Shown here: positions 21,470 to 32,500 of the stretch, one piece after another
How the letters are laid out: the number at the start of each line of letters is the position of its first letter
Numbering within the stretch: the stretch's first letter is position 1
NCBI GenBank assembly: GCA_032358165.1
Contig: JAALGY010000007.1
Location: 1-32,500, forward strand
Length of the DNA stretch: 32,500 nt
Reading direction: 5' to 3'
Source: Diplosphaera chodatii
Lineage: Eukaryota > Chlorophyta > Trebouxiophyceae > Prasiolales > Stichococcaceae
Notes under the pieces: generated by a model
Told to the model about the DNA's origin: nothing
Database searches by the model: none
Seen by the model: only the letters and a program-made list of their open reading frames with translations
Made by a program: the position numbers and the translations under genes

Positions 21470-24026
21470 TCAGCCGATGTTGCGGCGCTCGTAGGTCTCA
21501 CTCTCGTCATGGTCGTGCACATTGTGCGCGTGCTTCTCGTACGACTCCTGTGGCCCCATGCCGCCACCTGCAGAAGCCCATGAATAGTGGTCAACAGCTG
21601 TTTCAGGTGCTGTAAATGCGGTGACAAGACACTGGCACCACACTTGCACATGCTGTGCGTGCCAGCTGCTGCAGCATCAACAAGGCGCCTCTGTTCATGG
21701 CAGAAACGCTGCACAGCATGCCATGTGGTCCTGCCGACAGAGGCATCGGCTCACCCTGCTGCTGCTGCATCATGCCCTGCTGCTGCGGCATCATGCCCTG
21801 CTGCTGGCCGGGCACCATCTGGTTGTTGTCGTACTCACCGCCTGCAAGCAGTGCGTGTGGCATCTGTAAGATAGAAGCCTACAAGAGACTAGCAGGGTGA
21901 CTCAGGAACTGTGCATCATTCGTGGTCAGCAATCTGACATATCGCATTCTAACCCATCCACATGCACCTGACATGCCGCCCTGCTGGCCGCCCTGGGGCA
22001 TCATGCCGCCCTGCTGACCGCCCTGGGGCATCATGCCGCTCTGTTGGCCGCCCTGCTGGCCGCCCTGGGGCATCATGCCGCCCTGCTGGCCACCCTGGTG
22101 CATCATGCCGCTCTGCTGGCCACCCTGGGGCATCATGCCGCCGCCAACGCCCATGCCACCCGGCTGCTGCTGCTGCTGCGGCTGCTGTTGCATGACGCGG
22201 GACTGGCCATCGTCGTAGCCTGAGCTCCCGCCGACACCCCCCTGCATTGCAAAGCCGCCAGGTTTTGCTGCTATCTGCAGGAGGCCCAGAGTGCACTGTC
22301 TTGACAGATAGATTGACACCCTTGCCGGCCCCACAACACATCATAGCCACTGTTGCTCCGCAGGCCATGCATTCGACTCTCATCCAGCAGGCGCTCACCG
22401 TGCGGCCACCCATGCCGCTGCTCTGCATGCCGTTGTTCTCCATGCCCTTTTTCTGCTCGTGGCGGGCGGCCATGCCAGCCGCTGCGGCACCCATCGCGGC
22501 GCCCGCGCCCATTTTTGCACCCTGGTGCTGACCTGCAGCACAGCCGACTCAGCTGTCCATCTGCTGAGATCCGAAGGTGGCGGCCAACAACCCGCTCGAG
22601 GTCGTTTCCAACTGCTGCCTCGTGTTGGACAGGCAGAAACGGCCCCGCCACTGACAGCTTCAAGTCTTGGTGGTCCCCACCTGGGCCCATGCCGCCGCCG
22701 GTGGCCATGCCGCCGGGGGGCAGGCTGCCGCCCTCGATGTTGCGGCCCGGGCCGCCCACGCCCTCCACCACGCCGCTCGAGTCTGCGTGGCAGGGGACAC
22801 CGAAAAGTGGGCGCTTGATTCTTGTGATTCACCACAGGGAGCCTTACAGCAGGTACGGCACCTTCTGCCGCCGCTGCACCGGCAGACTGCCCCATCAGGG
22901 GTGTCTGCTGCGACGCAATGTTTCCAGATGCAGGGCACCTGGTGTGGGCTGGTTGATGTTGCCCACGCCCGCGCCCTGGCCGCGGGTCACCACAAACCGC
23001 ACCTGCAGCCGGGCAGGCAGAACGCTCATGCACCGACACCGCACGCCTCAGCACCAGCCGCTCACCATGCTCATGCACCAACACAGCACGCCACAGCACC
23101 GACGATGTGATCCGGGGCAGCAGCCAGACATGGCATTGAGTGCGGCTTGCAAGCTGCTGGCGTACAGGAAGCATTTTGAGCAAAGTTAGTTGCGGGTGGC
23201 ACACCGTGCCAGCGGATACGCCGGTCTTGCCGCTGAGCTGCACCACCACGGGTCCCGACTGCGCCGCCGCCTGCGCCAGGTCCACGACGCCGGTGCCGAT
23301 GGTGCTGTCCTTCAGCAGCGACTTGTGGCTCATGGCCGTGATCTGCAGCGCAGCGGGTTGCTAAGGACATGCACAGCGCAGAAATGTCTTCTATGCTCTA
23401 TCACATGCACCCAGATTCTGAATTGTGCTGCTTCACAGCTGCATCACGGAGGGACCTAGATTGGATCGATGCAAGCAGCTCAGCATGTTGTCTTGCAGGC
23501 GATCTGGCCAGGAGCATGCAACACTGAAGCGCAAGAACCGAGTGTCAGCGTCTCAGATCCTACTCTGGCATGAATGACGGGCCTCAGAGCGGCCAGAACA
23601 GGCAGTGGGGACTTCACAGTGCACAGGGGCTGCCGTACTACGCGGCTTCGTGCCGGCTACATGCAAAAGCTCAAGCCTCCTCGATCACTACACATCCGCT
23701 GCCTCTCCGTTTGAGGCGCTCTCAACATGCACCACGCGCGTTTGCGCCGTGTGCAGCCTGTGTCTCGCCAGCGTTGCCGCCTGCACCTCGACACTGTGCC
23801 TTCCGGAAGGGGTACGCACCATAAGGCGAGACGTGGTGGCGCCTGTGAGCAGCACCGGCTGCTGCCACGACAACAAGGGGCCCCCATGCTTCACCATGGT
23901 ACTCTTGAAGATCTTTGGCGGCGTGCCGAACTCAAAGGTGAGGAAGGGGCTGGCGTTGTTGGCGATGTGCTTCGCGCCCGACCCGAAGTCGGCCGCGATC
24001 TCCGAGAGAGTGTAGCTGATGCTCAT
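21470..24026 (-). CDS. C2-domain protein with Met/Gln/Gly-rich decapeptide repeats
   Basis: Minus-strand exons: 24026-23820, 23342-23220, 23002-22939, 22782-22681, 22532-22399, 22274-21968, 21841-21755, 21567-21470; all phases match, giving 373 residues. The first 130 residues look like a C2 domain: ASPFLTFEFG is the strand usually read as DPYVxxxxG, LLSWQQPVLL stands for the NPVWNExFxF strand, and LMITAMSHKSLLKDSTIGTG for the LxxxVxDxDxxxxDDxIG strand. The calcium-binding aspartates are mostly absent, so binding may be calcium-independent. After VRFVVTRGQG the sequence turns Gly/Met/Gln-rich (GMAARHEQKKGMENNGMQSSGMGG, in part), then carries about five MMPQGGQQGG-type units and a Gln/Met tract. 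The C-terminus is charged and His-rich: YEKHAHNVHDHDESETYERR. C2 domains target membranes or proteins; the role here is unknown. The exon 3-4 junction is the least sure. Confidence 0.72.
21970..22140 (-). repeat. 30-bp tandem repeat encoding MMPQGGQQ(G/S)G units
   Basis: Inside exon 6 of the C2-domain gene, the plus strand repeats CATCATGCCGCCCTGCTGGC plus CGCCCTGGGG at a 30-base period, about five times, with one extra GGQQ insertion. Substitutions are few, and one unit reads MMHQ. The strict period and similarity point to slippage-driven expansion. Confidence 0.9.
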
Positions 24027-26832
24027 GGTTGCAAGCTGTTTGTCAGTGAGGAACAGTGTTCGCTACAAAATCAACGTATGCAGCCGACACCAGCTGTGTG
24101 ATACCCAGCAACACCACCCAGATAGCACTGACGACCTGTCGCCGCGTCAGCTTCCAGCAGCTGCCCGGTGCTCCGCGTGAGAGATCAGCAAGTCGGGGAC
24201 AGGAGATATGGGTACAGCACCCCGAAATCACGCATGCGCTCAGCTGCGTTCGCATGGTGCCGCTCTGGATCACTGCCAATTGGCATGCGTCAATCAGTGT
24301 GATGTTGTGCACTGGTGGCGCTACAGGTGCCCAGGGAAAGAGTTGATGCTGGCCCTGATCACAAGCCATTGGCAATGCGAGCAACGGATCTTCTATCGCG
24401 TCGCCTCGAGCAGCATCCGGGCACATCCTGGCTGTGCTCCGATCTTGGCATTGCCGCACCATCAGGCTTGGTCATGTTGCGCCCCGCTAAGTGACACCAT
24501 TCCTGATTGTGATGCTGGCGCCTGCGGAGCGACACGCACACTGGACAGTACCCGGCCACAGCTGGGCAGCGCCAGGCACTGCTCCGCACCTCAGATGCAC
24601 GCATGCCGTCAGCAAGCGGCCAATGCCGCCGCATTTGGATCAGGCATGTCCCTGCTGCCCCTGAAAGTTAACTCCTCCGATGAAACTCACCATTACCGGT
24701 TGCTGTGGCATCATGGCAGTATATTCGTGGGCAAACGGCAAGATCATAGGCTGTGCTGGTACCCATGCGTTGCAGCAGCACACGCTTCATGTCCAATGGC
24801 AGAACCTAGCGACACAAGACGATGCTGGGGCGGGCTGCAGGCGGCGCGTCCAGAGTCAGAGGCGCAGCCGCAACCATCTTTCAGGTAAGCTCTCACTGGC
24901 CCTGCGCCACTGCCTCTGGCGCATCAGTTGGACCATGAATTTCTATTGCTTGCGATTGGCTAAAGGTTGACACGCCTTGCAATGTAAGCCGGGAATGACA
25001 GCGCTGATTAACACGACCACCTGGTCGCTGCAGGGTCGGGTGAGAGGCAACTCATGAGGCGCAGGTCTGCAGCTGGCAGCTGGCGCAGTCGTCACCAGCA
25101 CAGCAGCAGCAGCCGCTGGAGTACCGCTGGCAATGTGGTCAAGAGTGATCTGCTCAGCACATGGTCCAGCAGAATGTGCAGAAGACGCAGCGTCGCACAG
25201 CAGCAGGCCAGTTCGTCTGGAAGTCCGTCACGTGCGCCAGCGCAGCGGCTCAGTAGTGCAGCGGCTGGGTTAGGATGCTGCACCAGGCTGCTGGGGCGGT
25301 GCCTCCCTGGGTCAGTGCCACGCCCTGTTTCCAGCAGCTGCAGGCGGCATGCGCACGGCACCTGCACACGGTGCTGCCTGACAGAGCCGTACTGCCTTCT
25401 CAGCGGCCGCCGCTGCTGCAGCCGAGCACTGTCGGTGCTGCAGCCGAATCCGAGGCTGTTGCAGGCAGCCCTCGGTGCCGCCCGACGTCGAGGCAGCGGC
25501 ATGCAGCTGCGCCTGCACAGACCACTGCAGTGCCTGCACACTGCCAGGTGACGCCAGCGCGAACCGTCACTGACGGCTGTGCATGCAGCTTGCGAATGAT
25601 GCGCCACAGCCCTGCTGCCTGCCTGCGTCTGTCCAAAGCCAGTGTTATGTGGTTCCCTTGGGCTGTGATGGCATGCCCGCTATCCCTGCTCACCAGTTTG
25701 GTGTGTTGCTGCAGCTGCCACCTGGCGCTCGCGGCCCAACGATAGCCATGCACCATGGTGTGCTGCACGTCATGGGTCTCGCTTCGCTGGCCAACCGCAG
25801 CAGGTGGATCCTTGCCAGCAGCGACAGAGGTTACCCAGCTGCCCTGTAGTCAGATCTGTGCTAGAGCAACTAGTTACACAGGATCTGTTCAGGAAACCTA
25901 AAAGCCTGCAGCGCACGCAGCGGCTGACTCTGCAAGCTTTGCACGGCATCGGTCATGCGCGTGGCCAGTTGTGTCTTGTTGCTTCGCACTCGCCCTGCTT
26001 ACCCTTGTACGACCAGCAGAGGTGTCAGCTGCTGAGACTGCGCTCCTGCTTGCAGGCTGCTGAGGGAGGGGAGAAAGCAGCGGCAGTGGTGCCTAGCAAG
26101 GCTGCCGAAAGCGCGCCCGCAAGAAGGCCGCAGCTAGGGCCGCAGCAGATGTTGCGCCAGCCACTGCGCCACTGCCTGCTGCCGATGAGCCACAGTTTGC
26201 GCAGGACAGCAGCGCAACAGCTGGTGTAGCATCCAGCTCTCGCCAACCGCCATGCCAAACATGATCGCAGGGTAGCAAAGCTAGTGCAGAGTCATGTGAC
26301 GTGCTGCCGTGCATGGCTGTGGAGCCTTCCAGCCGAAACCGGCAGGGGCTGTCGAGGGGACACATACATGCCTGCAATCATGTCAGATGCGGCAGGGCCG
26401 GCGCCGCCAGGGGTCTGCTGCCTTTATATGAAGCTGCATTGGTCAATTGCAGAACGGGTCTGAGAGCCAACACTGATCAGCGTTGAGCCTGGTTCATGAT
26501 GAGTGTTGTGCCATGGGGACCTGCGATCAGACCTAAGCTTGTGTAGAGATTACCGAATGTCTGACACGGTCTGTTAGACTACCCAGTAGTACAGACCAAA
26601 GCTGCCGGTTGTAGCTTATGTACGTTTACATCCTGACCTTTCGCAAGCTGCCGGCTTTCATTTGCTACGTCGCACGCCAAGGTTTGTTTCCCCAGTCCTG
26701 ACTACCGCTGCAGCTGTCACCAAGCCTTCATGAACCTGCGCACGGCGCCATCAACGGCCATCTGATACCACTCACAGTGCGCGCGCAGCTGCAGAGGAGC
26801 AGCTGTCAGTAGCAGTGCTGATAGCTGGCACG
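24027..26832. other. Long stretch without a supported gene
   Basis: This lies between the start of the C2-domain gene (minus) and the start of the U-box gene (plus), so it should contain both promoters. I could not chain any phase-consistent exons with recognisable content. Ala/Gln-rich open frames around 25050-25560 resemble coding composition in places and might belong to an unrecognised or decayed gene. A degenerate exon copy is annotated separately at 26052-26229. Confidence 0.5.
26052..26229 (+). pseudogene. Degenerate copy of a U-box gene exon
   Basis: This segment aligns with the exon at 31866-32034 of the U-box gene. Both follow a TGCAG acceptor; GCTGCTGAGGGAGGGGAG pairs with GCAGCGGAGGAAGGGGAG, and the next six codons and the PSKAAE codons stay in register. 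One base is then missing here (GCCGAAAGCGCG against GCCGAGAAGCGCG), which shifts the frame within the KRARKKA block. Past the shift, similarity continues in the shifted register to the end, where GCAACAG is followed by CT, not the GT donor seen in the intact gene. A missing base plus a lost donor indicates a non-functional relic, unless splicing differs. Confidence 0.6.
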
Positions 26833-29800
26833 ATGGATGCGGATCAGGGTTACCAGCGCCTCATGGACAAGGTGGGCGTCGTCGGTGCGCCGCTGCCCGT
26901 GCAGCTGCTTGCAACAGCGCGGCGCACATGCTCACGGTGAGATGAGGGTGCTTCTATACATTGTGGGCGTCCTTGGTGTTGCTGACCTTCACACGCTCAT
27001 GTATGGCGCTTGTGCATGCCCGAGTGTCCATCCAAGGGCGCCGCGCCTGAAGCCATAGCACGGGCATTTTCTGCAGGGATAACAGCCACCCGGATCACAA
27101 CCTCAGGCAGCAGGTCGGCAACCTGCTCAAGCTCATGCAGCTGCCAGGCCCGGCAGTTGCAGCATCGGCTGCGGCTGCGCTGCACACCTGCATCAAGGAC
27201 GCCGCTGCAGTGCGCCAGTCTTCCACTCTCTGAACTTGCCGTCAAACACAAAACACATGCTTGATCATACCGTCACAGCGAGAAAGCGCAGCACTGCCAG
27301 CTGCGCCCCACATTCCTGCCTGTACCCAGGCGTCCTGTCACCTGCGCTTTGAGCAGGGGACCTACACAGGTGGTGCTCTGTGCGTAGGACCCCGGGCTGC
27401 AGGATCCGCTGCGTGCCGTGCTGAACGCGCTGAGCGGCGCAGCCGAGCTGTTGGGCGAAGTGCTCAGGCGGCCGGGCATGATGGCCGCGGCGGCGGAGTA
27501 TGACCCGGATGCCATTCCGGCCCTGTGCATCCTGGTGGTGGCCAGCGACAAGGCGTGTGTACTGGGCAGACCTGTGGGGCAGAGCTGCACACACTCGCTG
27601 CTGCAGCCTGCGACCATGGAAAGCCTGAGGTACCTGCCGGCACCGGACGGCACACTTCTGAGCACACTCATGACTCGCAGAAACCCCCTGCAGACAGCTG
27701 GGCCGAGAACCAACTGTACTGCAGCGGCATGCGTCATGACAATGGTGTCTGCACAGCTTTCACTCCCATTCGTATCTTTTATTGCTGTGCGCCGCCAATG
27801 AAACGATATGTGCCAATCTGCAGGTTTGCGGCAGGCGGCGGTCTGGCGCCCCTGCTTTCAGCGCAACAGACAGCACTGTGCGCGGGCCTGCTGGCGCAGA
27901 AACACTGCGAAAGCGATCAACTGCACGACGAGGCGTCCCTGACACAGCTGCTGCACTACTGCAGCGCGGCGCTCACTGCTGATGTGTCCGACGCGCCTAA
28001 TCTGGAGGCGGCATCCGCTGCGGCCGACGTCGCAACAGCTCAGGGCTGGGCAGAAGGTGCGGGTTGTGAACGCCCAGCTGCAGCAGCGGCTGGCCCAGGT
28101 AACGGCCCAGGGTGATCGCTTTGGGTCTGCCAACACCGGTCAAGTGCCCTTATATGCACGGCACGGCACATGCAAGCCTTGAACTGACCGCTGGTTTTGC
28201 AGGTGGCCCACAGTCGGACAGTCAGCGTTCAGCAGAGCCGTTGGGGGGCGCTGCACATGAGCGCTTGCTCAAGGCACGCTGCGCACCACAGCAGCTGACC
28301 TGGCACTCACTGTGGGCGCGGCCGGTCACGACTGCGCTGCAGGTGATGTCCCAGTCAAGGTCGCAGAGTGCATCCAGGCTTGTGCAGTCGCTGAGCCCGG
28401 GTTCGAGCCACATCCATGGCAACTGTGCATGGATGCAGACATGTGTCAAGCAGGGCACAGCACCAAGAGCATGACCATGGTGTTAAGGCACCAAGCAACA
28501 TGTTCCGGTTGATGTGCAGGCACTCAGGCAGATCCCCCGGCCTCCGAGGCGCCCGCGCCCTGGCGATCCAGCCCTGAGTTTCTCGGAAACGGAGCTGTTC
28601 AAGGAGGTGTCCCCAGACGCGGCCGGGGCCTATGCGGCTGGCGTGAAGTCGCTGGTGGCTTATGAGGCAGCATTGCAGCGTGGCGTGGACACTACCAGGT
28701 GAGGAGCAAATGAGACGGCGTCCAGCAGAGGCAAGCGGCAGCATGTGCAGACCCCGACCAGGAAGCTGCTGAGTCTGGGGTTTGTGCTACGCCCACGGCT
28801 TCAACGTGAGAGCCACCCCATGCTGCCGCTGTGTGGTTCAGCATTTAGGTTTGCCACCCTCAGCATGTTGAGCAGATGCAGCAGTGCAGCAGCATGGTGT
28901 TGCTGATGCTGACTGCTGCGTGCACAGCTGCATGCTGTTCTGGCATGAGAACTCCACACAGTGGAACATGTGCTGTTGCCGAGGAACAGACAGTTGTACA
29001 TTTCATGATGTTCTTCTCACCTGTGCAAGACATGCATGAGCAAACTCACATGCTGCTGTGGACATTGTGCAGGCAGCCGGTGCAGGATGTGCTGCTGGGC
29101 GCCATGCAAATGGGGCCTGACGCAGCAGCTGCGCAGCAGGCGCTTTCGTCCAGCCTGGCGGCCGCTATGCATGGTGTGCTCGCCACATTCCCGGCACACG
29201 GCAGCAGTGCTCCACCGACCAATCAGCAGGTGCTGATTGTCCTTACACATGCTTGACCCGACATGCAGTCACCCAGAAGGGTTTGAAAGCTTGGCGTGGC
29301 AATGCTTCGTTGTCTCCAGAGCATGAGCAGAAATTTAATTAATTTAATAAACCTTAATGAAATCAAATTGTGGTATCAGCTTGTGCCGTCCCTCAGAATG
29401 ATTGTGTGCCTGTGCGCCAGGCGGCAGCACTGGGCAGGCTCGCGTGCCTGGCTCAGGGGACAGCCAGGATGTATGACTCCTACTACTGTCACATCTTTGG
29501 TGAAGAGCCCAGATGGAACGAGTGGGCAGCAGCGCTTGCAGCTGCCTTGTCAGCTGCGGTGCAAGCGGCACGGCAGCGGTACAGTGTCGGCTCTGGCGGT
29601 GTGCACAGGGAGGCAGATGGCGGCACTGGCGGCAGCGACCGCGGTGCAGCTGCCGAGGGGCAGGAGCAGCAGCACCTCCTGCAGCAGGCGGCGTTCGACC
29701 TCGCGGAGGCTGCCGTCAGGCTGCTGCTTCCCGTCGCCACCGCCGACCTGGACACCCTGGAGCGGGATCCGGCGCAGCATCTGCTGGCCGGCCTCGCAAG

Positions 29801-32500
29801 CCACTGCCGCATCACACCAGAAGCGCTGGAGCGTCATGTGCAGGTGCTGGCACCCTTGCTTGCATTCACTGCAGGGTGTCATGCCTGGCAGGCGTGCCGG
29901 CCTCTGTCGATGTGCAGTGTGCGCAAAACACACAGCATGCCTGCGCTGCACATCCGCATGATGCCGACCACCCTGGGCGCTTTCCAGGCTGCATGTCAGC
30001 GGCGCAGTAACAACAGCAGACGCCTGGCCGGCAGGGTCGACTTGAAAAGGTGGACCGCGAGGAGGACTGGGTTCGGCAGGACTGCATGTTCGGCCTGAGG
30101 GACGCGGCGGCGGTGCTCGAGGCGGCGGTGACGACGGTGGTGGAAGCCGCCGAGAAGCCAGCCGGCCAGCAGCCGTCCAACGACCTGATCACCACGAGCT
30201 GCATCTCAGTCAATGCTCTGCTGGGTGCGCATATGTGGCGCCATATCGCAGCATCGCCACGAGGACTTGCAACCTGCACATTTAACCAGCCCTGGTCTCT
30301 CCTGACGCTCTATTCAACGCAGAAGGCCTCGAGCGTTTACTTCTGCACCATTACTTGAACACAGCGTGCTCTGCTGCTGTACAAAGCCTGTGTTCTCCAC
30401 CTACGCTGCAGGGTTGACGCCGCTGCAGTACAAGCATTTTGCATCAGTTTCTGGAGAAGAGAACGCGGGCATGCACAGGGCTCTCCCCGCATTCCAGGTG
30501 ACTGAGCGGTTCGTGTGACCTGATACACATACTTGGCATCTGCGAGCTCCTTTGGTTGAAGGAACGACATGCAGGCTTGCAGATGGGCGCGTCTTGCCAA
30601 TACTGCAATGCATGCAGAATAAGCTGCTGTGGCGGGTAGCAACATGTGCCGCCAAGCGCAAAATGGCTCTTGTGCCCGCCTGTGTACAGCATGCCAGGTC
30701 GTGGGGATCGGGTCCCTGCAGCATGCCCCTCTCCCTAGGGGCAGCTTTACATCCACCTGCTATGAGTAGTAGTTTTGCTCACTCCGAAATTGTTTTATCT
30801 GCAGCTTCGTGCAGAGCTTACGGCTAGGCTGGCAAGCAGCTGCGGCGCCGGTGCAGCACGGAAGCTGCGCGCACTCGGCGTGGCCAGTGTGTTGTTCCTG
30901 CAGGCCGACCATGCCTCGAGTTTGCTGTACGCCCCCCACTGCTGCATCTGTATCTGCCCCCTGTTTTGGTGATGCTGGCACTGCATGTCGACGCTGTGTG
31001 TGTCAGCACTTGCTTCCATGGCGGCGCACCTGGCACATTGCACTCTCTAGATGCTCCTCTGCTGCGCATGCCGGTGATTACACGGCATTCCTGCCTCAGG
31101 CAATACACATTGTCAGCGGTGCAGCCGCTCGTCGCAATGCTGCGGGCATTAGTGGTGCTGCTCAGGGTGGCGCGTGCTCCCACCCTGGAGCAGGCACCAC
31201 GCCCGGTCCTGTGGCCACTCGAGGATGCCGCCAAGTGGACGGCCACCATCGGAGAAGTAAGGAAGGTGAGAGGGTGACCAGACCAGCCGCTGCGCACTGT
31301 CGCCTTATCATTGCGCCCGAGGGTTATGACTCGTCAGGCTAACCTGCTCCAGAGAACAGCATGCCCAGTGTGACGGAATTGGTCTGGCATGCGTAGCGTC
31401 GTACCCATGACTTTGCACGCTGCTGCTGGCAGACGCTGGCGGAAGTGCAGCCGCCTGTGCGGCGCCTGCTGCTTGAGAGGGTTCTCAGAGAGGTCAGCGA
31501 CGCCCTGGCCGCCGTGACAAAGGCGGACACCGCTGCCGACGCCGCCAGCGGTGCCGTTGCTGGCGGCACCCCAGCACTGGCGCGAACGACGTCTGCCTCT
31601 GATGCCGCCATGAAGGAGCTGCTGGTGCGGTTACTGCTGATGACTGTTGTGGTCGTGCTTGCCATTTTGGCAGGGCCCTCACATGGCAGAGTCCATAACG
31701 AAGCAGCATGTTGCAGCTGGCGTGCTGCGGCAACATCGGGCAGCTCATCAGCCTGCTAACAATCCGGTGCACAGCTGCCCATGTGCAGTGCCGTGCTGCA
31801 TCCTTCAAATAACAGTGCAGAAGCACTAGCACAAGCGCAGTACTCTGCAGCTGTATATGCTGCAGGCAGCGGAGGAAGGGGAGATGGCAACAGCAGCGGC
31901 GCCCAGCAAGGCGGCCGAGAAGCGCGCCCGCAAAAAGGCCGGCGCCAGGGCCGCGGCAGCCGCGGCCGTTGCAGCTGCACAGCCGCCTGCCGCTCAATCG
32001 CCAGATTTCGCTGAGGCCAGCGTTGCAGCAACAGGTATGGCCGCCGGCAGGGACACTTAGCTGCTGTTGATAGGAGTATGACATTGTCTGCGGTTTTACT
32101 GGCATAGTATCAAGTGACTCGTTGATTCACAAACACTACCGGCATGTTTTATACCGATGCTGTCTGCAGGTGCAGGGGCACAACTGCAGCGCATGAGCCT
32201 AGCGGAAGGCACGGCCGTCTTGGCAGGCCCCTCAGCCACCCTACAGCAGCAACAGCAGCGGCGGCAGCCTCCGTCATGGATGCTCTGCCCCATCACCAAG
32301 GTCCGCCATACGATATTCTGCTCTGGTGCAGGGCACTGTTCGTACGAGTACAGCCGCACAGGCAGAGTGAAGCACGTCGTGGCATAGTCTACACTGCGTG
32401 TGATGATCCTGTTGTGCCTTCTGCACTGCAGGGCGTGATGGCGCAGCCGGTGCTGTGCGTCGGCGATGGCCACAGCTACGAGGAACGGGCCATCACTGCG
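26833..32500 (+). CDS. U-box domain protein, probable E3 ubiquitin ligase (3' end missing)
   Basis: Exons: 26833-26936, 27077-27209, 27403-27554, 27824-28098, 28203-28342, 28520-28698, 29073-29229, 29397-29843, 30035-30224, 30412-30497, 30805-30888, 31125-31256, 31433-31624, 31866-32034, 32170-32300, 32432-32500 and onward; about 880 residues before the edge. The last two exons join to PPSWMLCPITK/GVMAQPVLC and DGHSYEERAIT, the first half of a U-box, a RING-like fold without zinc that binds E2 enzymes and promotes ubiquitin transfer. The preceding 850 residues are mostly helical and Ala/Leu-rich, with conserved-looking pieces such as MYDSYYCHIFGEEPRWNEW, VDREEDWVRQDCMFGLRDAA and LLGLTPLQYKHFASVSGEE, which I do not recognise. 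A Lys/Arg/Ala-rich block (PSKAAEKRARKKAGARAA) precedes the U-box. Ends of exons 4, 11 and 12 have alternative in-phase donors, and further 5' exons are possible. Confidence 0.7.
29333..29366 (+). other. Very AT-rich patch in an intron of the U-box gene
   Basis: About 34 bases around TTTAATTAATTTAATAAACC are almost free of G and C, in sharp contrast to the surroundings. The patch lies 30-60 bases before the acceptor at 29396, where a branch point or pyrimidine/AT tract would be expected. Confidence 0.6.

Noticed and set aside
22862..22873. A 12-base microexon between exons 3 and 4 of the C2-domain gene
   Set aside because: It is phase-compatible, but joining exon 3 directly to 22782 is simpler and equally in phase.
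24043..24462. 139-codon minus frame with a hydrophobic stretch, as an upstream exon or gene
   Set aside because: No signal-peptide logic, no splice site that joins it in phase to the C2-domain start, and intron-like composition.
25400..25480. VLQPNPRLLQAAL, resembling the end of a U-box (L.PN..LR..I)
   Set aside because: The match is short, the rest of a U-box is not readable before it, and its position ahead of the degenerate exon copy is not collinear with the intact gene.
25092..25607. 171-codon minus-strand open frame
   Set aside because: Leu/Arg/Ala/Cys-rich translation typical of the reverse complement of CAG-rich DNA; no motif or neighbour exon.

Overview
This window is eukaryotic nuclear DNA, most likely from a green alga (Chlorophyta). 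The evidence is GC-rich exons cut by many introns, GTGCG/GTGAG donors with (T/C)GCTGCAG acceptors, alanine- and glutamine-rich coding sequence, TGTAA-type polyadenylation signals, plant-type (CCCTAAA)n repeats, and TPX2 and UBP1/UBP2-like ubiquitin protease genes closest in style to plant and algal homologues. The species cannot be named from the sequence. All gene models were built by hand from conserved protein blocks joined at splice sites that keep reading phase; none has transcript support.

Layout from left to right. (1) 1-168 (+): the last 55 codons of an unidentified gene. (2) 1276-5509 (-): a 12-exon gene for a secreted GH6 cellobiohydrolase-like cellulase with a Pro-Thr-Lys linker and a C-terminal cysteine-rich CBM1-like module. 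(3) 6409-11616 (-): a 14-exon gene for a TPX2-like spindle assembly factor. (4) 12406-21109 (+): a gene of about 24 exons for a ubiquitin-specific protease of the UBP1/UBP2/USP16 type, divergent from TPX2 across a 0.8 kb shared upstream region. (5) 21470-24026 (-): an 8-exon gene for a C2-domain protein with a Met/Gln/Gly-rich decapeptide repeat, convergent with the protease gene, with facing TGTAA signals about 25 bp apart. (6) 24027-26832: a 2.8 kb stretch with no convincing gene, but holding a degenerate copy of one exon of the next gene. (7) 26833-32500 (+): a U-box protein gene of at least 16 exons, cut by the window edge inside the U-box.

The genes do not form one pathway. Two act in ubiquitin biology (deubiquitination and probable E3 ligation), one in mitotic spindle assembly, one in extracellular or cell-wall cellulose breakdown, and one is a probable lipid- or calcium-responsive adaptor. 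The most interesting items are the intron-rich algal GH6 cellulase with its unusual C-terminal module, the C2/low-complexity protein, the interstitial telomere-type repeats inside protease introns, and the degenerate exon copy upstream of the U-box gene. I saw no bacterial-type operon, CRISPR array, rRNA, tRNA or intact transposon.
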